This document shows, piece by piece, positions 5,955 through 10,444 of a stretch of 10,444 nucleotides of DNA; position 1 is the stretch's first letter; each line of letters opens with the position of its first letter. Origin of the DNA: SVTX01 sp045602385 (lineage in GTDB: Bacteria; Bacillota; Clostridia; Oscillospirales; CAG-272); the NCBI GenBank assembly GCA_045602385.1, contig JAZSBL010000015.1:1-10444 (forward strand), read 5' to 3'. Below the pieces are notes generated by a model that had not been told where the DNA came from, made no database searches, and saw only the letters and a program-made list of their open reading frames with translations. The position numbers were made by a program, and so were the translations under genes.

Positions 5955-6177
5955 ATCGTAGGGGCGGGTATCGACCGCCAGTGCTTCAAATTTTGATTTA
6001 TTGGGGTGTTGTAAATCGAAATGGTGCATCCTCATCCACCGCGGAACGCGGTCCCCCTTCCCCAAGGCAGGGGAAGGTGGCGCAGCGTAGCTGTGACGGA
6101 TGAGGATGCACCTTTCAAAATCGCTTAGCTCGATAAATCGCAATTTGGCGGGCGGATATAGAATCCGCCCCTACGAT
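5955..6177. repeat. Large nested palindromic intergenic element
   Basis: Outer 13-bp perfect inverted repeat ATCGTAGGGGCGG (5955-5967) / CCGCCCCTACGAT (6165-6177). Next in, CAAATTTTGATTTA (5987-6000) matches the inverse of 6134-6147 at 12 of 14. Next, a perfect 15-bp pair, GGTGCATCCTCATCC (6023-6037) / GGATGAGGATGCACC (6098-6112). Inside are ACCGCG-GAA-CGCGGT (6038-6052), CCTTCCCC/GGGGAAGG (6056-6063/6070-6077) and a CAGC/GCTG hairpin near 6084-6094. No ORF encodes a transposase; this resembles a non-autonomous MITE- or REP-like element. Confidence 0.8.
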
Positions 6178-6236
6178 CGTGAAACTACCATCTCCCCCAC
6201 AAATCGCAATTCGTGCGCGGGCGTAGGGGGCAGAGT

Positions 6237-6374
6237 TAAGGAAGAAACCGGTCTCAGAACCCTCATGTGCGTGGCGTAGGGCGGGGGCTTGCTCCCCCCG
6301 CTTCATCCGCAAGTGTTTCTTGTTCTCGAACAGGCTAAGGAAGAAACCGGTCTCAGAACCCTCATGTGCGTGGC
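6237..6374. repeat. Two identical 39-bp direct repeats downstream of tRNA-Leu
   Basis: Copies at 6237-6275 and 6336-6374, 99 bp apart, with a 60-bp gap holding a C/G-rich hairpin (GGGGGCTTGCTCCCCC type). Read on the minus strand, the strand of tRNA-Leu, each copy contains GGTTCTGAGACCGGTTTC. This resembles the T-arm and acceptor 3' strand of the adjacent tRNA (GGTTCAAGCCCGGTTTC) with one inserted base and two substitutions. Only two copies and a long gap: not a CRISPR array. Confidence 0.75.
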
Positions 6375-6457
6375 AAGTTTATTATGAATGAACATATATT
6401 GGGCGCACATGCTCCTCTCTGCGTTCGGAGCGGTTCTTCGCCAATTCAGTGAAACGC

Positions 6458-6494
6458 AAAATAGAGGAGAAGCATATAGCCTCTCCTCTATTTT
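6458..6494 (-). terminator. Terminator of tRNA-Leu
   Basis: AAAATAGAGGAGA (6458-6470) and TCTCCTCTATTTT (6482-6494) form a perfect 13-bp stem with an 11-nt loop, starting at the 3' end of the tRNA on the minus strand. The stem carries its own A and T ends and could act in both directions. Confidence 0.85.
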
Positions 6495-6582
6495 GGTGCC
6501 GGAAACCGGGCTTGAACCGGTACGGTACTCTCGTACCACGGGATTTTAAGTCCCGGGCGTCTGCCAATTCCGCCATTCCGGC
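6494..6582 (-). tRNA. tRNA-Leu (anticodon UAA)
   Basis: On the minus strand GCCGGAA (6582-6576) pairs with TTCCGGC before the discriminator A and an encoded CCA (6496-6494). The anticodon arm CGGGA-CTTAAAA-TCCCG gives UAA, a long variable arm (GGTACGAGAGTACC) marks the Leu class, and the T-arm is ACCGG-TTCAAGC-CCGGT. About 89 nt with CCA. It reads UUA, and UUG by wobble. It has its own promoter and terminator. Confidence 0.97.
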
Positions 6583-6592
6583 GACACTTGAT

Positions 6593-6621
6593 ATGATACC
6601 ACACAATGTCTTATTTGTCAA
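6593..6621 (-). promoter_or_regulatory. Promoter of tRNA-Leu
   Basis: On the minus strand, a perfect -35 TTGACA (6621-6616), 17-bp spacer and -10 TATCAT (6598-6593). The start site is predicted near 6586, a few bases before the mature 5' end. Confidence 0.85.
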
Positions 6622-6676
6622 GTGAAAAAGAAAAATCTTTTATCAAATAAAATTTTATTTCCGCGGGCGTTTTATA

Positions 6677-6705
6677 TTGACTTAAATACGGCAATATGAT
6701 AAAAT
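6677..6705 (+). promoter_or_regulatory. Promoter of the CaCA antiporter gene
   Basis: TTGACT (6677-6682), 17-bp spacer, TAAAAT (6700-6705) preceded by TGA. Predicted start near 6712, giving a short leader of about 26 nt with the RBS AAAGAGGA at 6723-6730. Confidence 0.85.
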
Positions 6706-6737
6706 ATATAGGAAATAATCTGAAAGAGGAATTTTAA

Positions 6738-7946
6738 ATGGACTTAATTATCCCAATTATTCTTTTTGCGATCGGTCTTGTCCTTCTTATCAAGGGTGGT
6801 GACTGGTTCGTCGACGGTGCTACCGGTATCGCGCACCGTTTCCATATTCCCGAGATACTCATAGGCGCAACCGTCGTATCTATCGGAACTACTCTGCCCG
6901 AGGTAATGGTCTCCGCAACCGGCGCTATGCAGGGGCAGGGCGCTATGGCGTACGGTAACGCTATCGGCTCTATTATCTGCAATACCTCGCTCATCGCGGC
7001 GCTCACTATAGCTATCAAGCCCGCTCCCGTTGAAAAGAAATCGCTCAGATTCCCCGTAATATTCTTCTTCTGCGCGGCTATTTTCTACTCCTTTGTCGCA
7101 TACTTCTTCGGTGAGTTTGCGCTTTGGGCGGGAATCCTGCTTCTTTGCGGCTTTGTCGGCTACATGACCGTGCTTATTATTCAGGCATTCCGCGACAGAT
7201 CTCCCAAGGAAGAAATTACAGGTGAGCTTGTACTTGACGTTCTCGACGACGAGGTCGACGAGGAAAAGCAGAGCAGCGTCGGTGACTTCGTTGGCTTCTT
7301 GCTCGTTGCGGTAGGTCTTATCGCGGCTCAGGTTATCGACATTGTGTCTAATGGTGGATTTATGACCGATACAAGCGACTTTATGGCGTTTGCAGGCTTC
7401 TATGTTCAGGGTCTGCTTGGAGTCATCTTCCTTGTAATCGGTCTTGCAAAGGCGATAAAGCAGGACGGTCTTGCGCTTCTTAACTCTAACGTATTGTTCC
7501 TCGTGCTTGGTGCGGCGGTTATTGCGATCGGCTCGACCCTGCTCGTTGACAACGGTACGATAATTGCAGAGAAGCTTGGCGTTCCCAGCACTGTAATCGC
7601 GCTTACCTTCGTTGCTCTCGGAACATCACTTCCCGAGCTTGTGACGGCTATCACCTCGCTTGCGAAGGGACACGGCGCGCTCTCGCTTGGTAACGTTATC
7701 GGAGCAAATATCTTCAATCTCGTGCTTGTAAGCGGCACTGCGATCACAATCGCGCCCTTTGCCGTTCCCGCGGAAAAGACTATCGCGGGTATGAACGCGT
7801 CCTTGGTCGTTGACATTCCCGTAATGCTTACCGTAATGGCGCTTATGACGCTTCCCGCGCTCTTCCGCGGCAAGCTCGCGCGCTGGCAGGGAATCGCGCT
7901 CCTCGCGATCTATGCGGGCTTCTGCGTTTTCCAGTTTGCGATTTGA
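6738..7946 (+). CDS. Calcium/sodium antiporter-like protein of the CaCA family (YrbG-like)
   Basis: A 402-residue integral membrane protein with the two inverted alpha repeats of the CaCA superfamily. Alpha-1 is GATVVSIGTTLPEVMVSATG (43-62) with the ion-binding E55 and GNAIGSIICN (73-82). Alpha-2 is TFVALGTSLPELVTAITSLA (290-309) with E300 and GNVIGANIFN (318-327). They are joined by an acidic hydrophilic loop (about 156-180: EEITGELVLDVLDDEVDEE) as in exchangers, where such loops may sense Ca2+. Two extra hydrophobic stretches (about 185-240, around QVIDIVSNGGF and FYVQGLLGVIFLVIG) make it longer than typical bacterial YrbG-like members (roughly 310-330 residues). Alpha-1 has SII where many members have SN, so coordination may differ slightly. 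The family exchanges Ca2+ for Na+ or H+ across the cytoplasmic membrane; the exact ion is inferred. It is transcribed alone, with tRNA genes on both sides. Confidence 0.9.
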   Translation: MDLIIPIILFAIGLVLLIKGGDWFVDGATGIAHRFHIPEILIGATVVSIGTTLPEVMVSATGAMQGQGAMAYGNAIGSIICNTSLIAALTIAIKPAPVEKKSLRFPVIFFFCAAIFYSFVAYFFGEFALWAGILLLCGFVGYMTVLIIQAFRDRSPKEEITGELVLDVLDDEVDEEKQSSVGDFVGFLLVAVGLIAAQVIDIVSNGGFMTDTSDFMAFAGFYVQGLLGVIFLVIGLAKAIKQDGLALLNSNVLFLVLGAAVIAIGSTLLVDNGTIIAEKLGVPSTVIALTFVALGTSLPELVTAITSLAKGHGALSLGNVIGANIFNLVLVSGTAITIAPFAVPAEKTIAGMNASLVVDIPVMLTVMALMTLPALFRGKLARWQGIALLAIYAGFCVFQFAI

Positions 7947-8005
7947 TTGAATATTGACAGGGCTCAATTGCTGAAAATTATTTTACAAATAATTTGAAAT
8001 AGCTA
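7947..8005. other. Intergenic region after the antiporter gene
   Basis: Contains an AT-only hairpin, AAATTATT (7975-7982) / AATAATTT (7988-7995). Lacking G and C pairs, it is a poor terminator, so transcripts may run into the tRNA-Ser unit. Confidence 0.35.
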
Positions 8006-8034
8006 TTGCTTTTTGCTATTAATTATGATATAAT
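8006..8034 (+). promoter_or_regulatory. Promoter of tRNA-Ser with an overlapping 10-bp inverted repeat
   Basis: TTGCTT (8006-8011), 17-bp spacer, TATAAT (8029-8034) preceded by TGA. A perfect inverted repeat TTTGCTATTA (8012-8021) / TAATAGCAAA (8031-8040) with a 9-bp centre covers the spacer and -10 box and could be an operator. Confidence 0.8.
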
Positions 8035-8064
8035 AGCAAAGTCGGCAAAAGAGCCCTCGAATTT

Positions 8065-8153
8065 GGAGAGATATCGAAGTGGTTATAACGGCCCTGACTC
8101 GAAATCAGGTGTACAGCAATGTACCGAGGGTTCGAATCCCTCTCTCTCCGCCA
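8065..8153 (+). tRNA. tRNA-Ser (anticodon CGA)
   Basis: GGAGAGA (8065-8071) pairs with TCTCTCC (8143-8149), followed by discriminator G and encoded CCA (8151-8153). The anticodon arm CCTGA-CTCGAAA-TCAGG gives CGA, a long variable arm (GTACAGCAATGTAC) marks the Ser class, and the T-arm is GAGGG-TTCGAAT-CCCTC. It reads UCG. Confidence 0.97.
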
Positions 8154-8155
8154 AT

Positions 8156-8191
8156 AAAAAGGATAGCACCTACAAGGGTGCTATCTTTTTT
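8156..8191 (+). terminator. Terminator of tRNA-Ser
   Basis: GATAGCACC (8162-8170) pairs with GGTGCTATC (8177-8185), a 9-bp stem with a 6-nt loop, preceded by an A run and followed by six Ts. It separates the tRNA from the repeat array downstream. Confidence 0.92.
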
Positions 8192-8243
8192 ATTGTTGAA
8201 ATATTTCACGGTTCGAACCTACCGATTTCCTGTGAAATCGGTA

Positions 8244-8686
8244 CGCTTGCGCAGATATAGAAGCGATTTGTATGATATTCAACCGCAAGCATGGTTCAGA
8301 ATCCCTCTGTTCACCCAAGCGGGTGGCTTTTTTGTTGGCGGAGAGAGAGGGTGGGGCGGATTCTCACTCCAAATCCGCCTGCGGATTTGTGAAATGGTTC
8401 AGAATCCCGTCCTCACCATTTAGTTGTGCTTCGCTTGCGCAGAGGGATAAGCGAATTGCGAAAAACTATATCGCAAGCATGGTTCAGAATCCCTCTTTTC
8501 ACCCAATCGGGTGGCTTTTTTGTTGGCGGAGAGAGAGGGTGGGGCGGATTCTCACTCCAAATCCGCCTGCGGATTTGTGAAATGGTTCAGAATCCCGTCC
8601 TCACCATTCAGATGCGCTCCGCTTGCGCAGAGGGATAAGCGAATTGTGATAAACTATGTCGCAAGCATGGTTCTGAATCCCTCTCT
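8244..8686 (+). repeat. 188-bp tandem repeat array with tRNA T-arm-like motifs
   Basis: Two full copies (8284-8471, 8472-8659), exactly 188 bp with no indels and about ten substitutions. They are flanked by a degenerate partial copy (8244-8283) and a short partial copy from 8660 to about 8686. Each full unit has two GGTTCAGAATCCC strings (ggttc at 8293, 8396, 8481, 8584; a GGTTCTGAATCCC at 8669). They resemble the tRNA-Ser T-arm and acceptor (GGTTCGAATCCCTCT) with one extra base. Each unit also has a small terminator-like hairpin (CACCC at 8312 / GGGTG at 8321, then six Ts; likewise at 8500) and a hairpin GGCGGATT/AATCCGCC. Open frames through it change with the repeat and show no family features. 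Confidence 0.85.
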
Positions 8687-8703
8687 CTGGGACTATTTAA
8701 GGG

Positions 8704-8732
8704 TTGCAATTTTCCGAAATTTATGATATACT
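8704..8732 (+). promoter_or_regulatory. Promoter of the small membrane protein-UPF0145 operon
   Basis: TTGCAA (8704-8709), 17-bp spacer, TATACT (8727-8732) with TGA before it. The predicted start near 8739 puts the in-frame starts at 8704 and 8734 outside the transcript and supports ATG 8764. Confidence 0.75.
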
Positions 8733-8763
8733 TATGTCACAACAACAAATCTACGAGGTGAAA

Positions 8764-8988
8764 ATGAAATCTCATTTGAAAAAGATGATTGCGCCGATTG
8801 TGGTGACGGTCATTATGGCGCTTTATTACGTTGTGTACTTTGGCTTTTTGATTTGGCTTTTGGACGGAGTTTGGAAGTATGCTCTTGGTATAGTTCCGCT
8901 TGCGTTTATTGCCGTTTCGGTCATGGTTTGCATAGAAAGAATAAAAGAAATTAAGAGGGGTGAAGAAGATGATCTTAGTAAATACTGA
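8764..8988 (+). CDS. Small two-helix membrane protein, function unknown
   Basis: A 74-residue protein. ATG 8764 is chosen because GAGGTG (8755-8760) lies just before it and the predicted transcript begins near 8739. A basic N-terminus (MKSHLKKM) is followed by two hydrophobic helices (about 9-30, IAPIVVTVIMALYYVVYFGFLI, and 36-57, KYALGIVPLAFIAVSVMVCI) with a short turn, then a charged tail (ERIKEIKRGEEDDLSKY). By the positive-inside rule both ends are probably cytoplasmic. Its last 20 bases overlap the start of the UPF0145 gene, whose RBS lies within this coding region, so the two are co-transcribed and probably translationally coupled. I recognise no family; partnership with the next protein is inferred from the overlap only. 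Confidence 0.7.
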   Translation: MKSHLKKMIAPIVVTVIMALYYVVYFGFLIWLLDGVWKYALGIVPLAFIAVSVMVCIERIKEIKRGEEDDLSKY

Positions 8989-9286
8989 TTTTATTACCGG
9001 AAAAGAGCTTGAGACCTTGACTCTCGTAAAGGGAAGCACCATTCAGTCCAAGCACATTGGAAAGGACATTGCGCAGAGCTTTAAGACCTTGGTTGGCGGC
9101 GAGCTTAAGTCCTACAACGAGATGATGAACGAGGCAAGGGCGCTTGCCACAAAGAGAATGGTTGAGGAGGCGGAGAGCCTCGGCGCCGATGCGGTAATCA
9201 ATATTCGTTACGCTTCCTCTGCGGTCATGCAGGGCGCGGCAGAGGTTATCGTTTACGGTACTGCCGTTAAGTTTGTGAATAAGTAA
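8969..9286 (+). CDS. UPF0145 (YbjQ-like) family protein
   Basis: A 105-residue protein. ATG 8969 fits the family start (MILVNTDFITGKE) and has GAGGGG at 8955-8960, 8 nt upstream; GTG 8960 is in frame but overlaps that RBS. Family features: VNTDFITGKELETLTLVKGSTIQSKHIGKDIAQSFKTLVGGELKSYNEMM, then NEAR-A--KRMVEEAESLGADAVINIRY and a C-terminal EVIVYGTAVKF strand. The compact YbjQ/UPF0145 fold forms ring oligomers and is often labelled a heavy-metal-binding domain, though its cellular role is not settled. The Gly-Ala-Asp-Ala-Val and Tyr-Gly-Thr-Ala-Val elements are intact and the length is normal. It is the second gene of the small-membrane-protein operon and is followed by a terminator. Confidence 0.9.
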   Translation: MILVNTDFITGKELETLTLVKGSTIQSKHIGKDIAQSFKTLVGGELKSYNEMMNEARALATKRMVEEAESLGADAVINIRYASSAVMQGAAEVIVYGTAVKFVNK

Positions 9287-9290
9287 GACA

Positions 9291-9320
9291 AAGGGGCTAC
9301 GGCGGTAGCCCTTTTTGTTT
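9291..9320 (+). terminator. Terminator of the UPF0145 operon
   Basis: GGGCTAC (9294-9300) pairs with GTAGCCC (9305-9311) around a GGCG loop, followed by TTTTTGTTTT, just after the stop codon. Confidence 0.92.
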
Positions 9321-9329
9321 TAAAAAAGA

Positions 9330-9358
9330 TTGCGCACAAGTGGGTTTTGTGATATAAT
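9330..9358 (+). promoter_or_regulatory. Promoter of the PHP-domain gene
   Basis: TTGCGC (9330-9335), 17-bp spacer, TATAAT (9353-9358) preceded by TGA. Predicted start near 9365; the RBS GGAG at 9390-9393 precedes ATG 9399. Confidence 0.8.
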
Positions 9359-9398
9359 TAATATTGATAGATAACAATCCAGATGAATTGGAGAAACA

Positions 9399-10268
9399 AT
9401 GCAAGATAAGTTTAAGAGGTGTGATCTTCACACGCACACGGTGCATTCGGACGGCACGTTCAGCTCGCGGGAGCTGATTTTAGAGGCGAAGCGGATAGGT
9501 CTTTCGGCTATCGCCCTGACCGACCACAACAGTGTGGCGGGGCTTGACGAGTTTTTGAAGGCGGCGGGCGACCTCGGCATTGAGGCTGCCGCAGGAGTTG
9601 AATTTTCGGTTGAATACGAGGGCGAGGAGCTTCATTTGATAGGTCTTTTCATCGGCCGGGAGTATTACGGCGCGGTGATGGACTTTATCGGCGACCTCAA
9701 GGAGAAAAAGAACGAGGCGAACCGCGCGCTTGTGGCAAGGCTTCGGGGCATTGGCTACGAGATCGACTACGATGCGCTTTTGGCGGCGACTCCCGAGGGC
9801 TACGTCAACCGCGCGCATATTGCCATCGACATGCTGCGCCGCGGCTACGTGGAGAGCGTTTCCGAGGCTTTTGACTTGTATTTGTCCGAAAAAGCGGGTT
9901 ATTACCGCTCGCCCGAAAAGCCGGGGCTCTTTGAAACGATTGAATTTATAGATTCCATCGGCGCGGTGTCGATTTTGGCGCATCCGCTTTTGCAGCTGTC
10001 GCATAAGGAGCTGAGGGAGCTGCTTATAAAGGACGGATGTCGCAAGCTTGACGCGATAGAAACGCTGTATGTCAAGTATTCGCGAGAGGAAAGGGAATTT
10101 TCGAGTGCGCTTTGCCGTGAGCTTGGTTTGCTTGAGAGCGGCGGAAGTGACTTTCACGGCGCGAACAAGCCGGGGCAGGAGCTTGGCGTGGGCAGGGGAG
10201 ATCTCCTTGTGCCGTATGAGATTTTTGAGGCGTTAAAGACAAGGCGCGCAGAGAAGTCGCAGAGATAA
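9399..10268 (+). CDS. PHP-domain metal-dependent phosphoesterase
   Basis: A 289-residue cytoplasmic protein with the full set of PHP metal ligands in order: D9-L-H11-T-H13, D18-G, T41-D42-H43-N44, E68 (GVEFS), H79, H140 (NRAHIA), H195 (LAHP) and D251-x-H253 (GSDFHG). This is the TrpH/YciV-type arrangement, a standalone PHP domain with a helical insert (about 85-190), and the length fits. Members with known activity hydrolyse nucleoside 3',5'-bisphosphates such as pAp, or degrade 5' ends of short RNAs, using two or three metal ions; which applies here cannot be told from sequence. No polymerase X or DNA polymerase III region is attached, so it is not a proofreading domain. It is transcribed alone, with a palindromic repeat rather than a simple terminator after it. 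Confidence 0.9.
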   Translation: MQDKFKRCDLHTHTVHSDGTFSSRELILEAKRIGLSAIALTDHNSVAGLDEFLKAAGDLGIEAAAGVEFSVEYEGEELHLIGLFIGREYYGAVMDFIGDLKEKKNEANRALVARLRGIGYEIDYDALLAATPEGYVNRAHIAIDMLRRGYVESVSEAFDLYLSEKAGYYRSPEKPGLFETIEFIDSIGAVSILAHPLLQLSHKELRELLIKDGCRKLDAIETLYVKYSREEREFSSALCRELGLLESGGSDFHGANKPGQELGVGRGDLLVPYEIFEALKTRRAEKSQR

Positions 10269-10304
10269 TTTGGGATTTATCGGGGAGATGGTGGACTAAA
10301 AAGA

Positions 10305-10430
10305 AAGGCTCCCTTGTGTAAAGGGAGCTGTCAACGAAGTTGACTGAGGGATTGTAAATGAAACATATGCACTAGAACAATCCCTCCGTCTTGCTTCGCA
10401 ATCCACCTCCCTTTACACAAGGGAGGCTTA
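10305..10430. repeat. Palindromic intergenic element (CTCCCTTGTGTAAAGGGAG type)
   Basis: A perfect 19-bp inverted repeat, CTCCCTTGTGTAAAGGGAG (10309-10327) / its complement (10407-10425), encloses a second perfect pair, GAGGGATTGT (10346-10355) / ACAATCCCTC (10377-10386), with a 21-nt centre. GTCAAC/GTTGAC near 10330-10344 adds a small side hairpin. The outer arms are themselves near-palindromic (CTCCCTT/AAGGGAG). No coding content; it resembles a non-autonomous mobile repeat of gut Clostridia and may also terminate the PHP gene transcript. Confidence 0.8.
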
Positions 10431-10444
10431 CGCCAAGCGTAATC

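Noticed and set aside
6237..6374. CRISPR-like array (39-bp direct repeats)
   Set aside because: Only two copies, a 60-bp gap containing its own hairpin, no cas genes; better explained as tRNA-tail-like repeats.
8006..8726. Overlapping plus-strand open frames across tRNA-Ser and the 188-bp array
   Set aside because: They run through a tRNA, terminators and tandem DNA repeats, change frame between copies and show no family or RBS logic; artefacts of the repeat.
9480..10157. Minus-strand open frame of 225 codons inside the PHP gene
   Set aside because: Antisense shadow; the plus strand has every PHP metal ligand in order.

Overview
The window looks like a chromosomal segment of a gut-type member of the Clostridia (Bacillota). 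The grounds are: near-consensus sigma-A promoters, most with an extended TGnTATAAT -10 box and all with a 17-bp spacer; strong GGAGG-type ribosome binding sites; CCA-encoding tRNA genes; many small intrinsic terminators; a surface protein built of the Cys/His/Trp repeat modules common in gut Clostridia; and long palindromic intergenic repeats. I cannot name a genus.

Layout. 1-817: C-terminal end of a repeat-built, membrane-anchored surface protein, with a terminator. About 1057-3300: a clearly AT-rich stretch, unlike its neighbours, carrying a putative HNH-type zinc protein (1222-2028), then a strong promoter and a roughly 220-nt highly structured leader or small RNA (2105-2327) with its own terminator, then a signal-anchored extracytoplasmic protein of unknown function (2344-3213). 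3509-5871: a two-gene operon of a GPH/SLC45-like MFS transporter and a membrane-tethered glycerophosphodiester phosphodiesterase, closed by a terminator at 5910. 5913-6494: no genes; short tandem repeats, a large nested palindrome, a duplicated 39-bp sequence, and the terminator of tRNA-Leu(UAA), which lies on the minus strand at 6494-6582. 6738-7946: CaCA-type cation antiporter. 8065-8153: tRNA-Ser(CGA), followed by a terminator and then a 188-bp tandem array (8244-8686). 8764-9286: a small membrane protein overlapping a UPF0145/YbjQ-like gene. 9399-10268: a PHP-domain phosphoesterase. 10305-10429: another palindromic repeat element.

How the genes relate. The MFS transporter and phosphodiesterase are 2 bp apart and share one promoter and one terminator, so they are probably co-regulated; import of a substrate followed by membrane-associated hydrolysis is one reading. 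The small membrane protein and UPF0145 gene overlap by 20 bp and form a second operon. The other genes are single units with their own promoters.

Most worth following up: (1) the structured RNA at 2105-2327, with a long closing stem, an internal hairpin, a competing 15-bp long-range helix and a UUCG-capped terminator; (2) the fact that both tRNA genes are followed, on their own strand, by repeated degenerate copies of a T-arm/acceptor-like sequence resembling that tRNA's own 3' end, each with one extra base in the T-loop. No phage, CRISPR, transposase or recombinase gene is visible.
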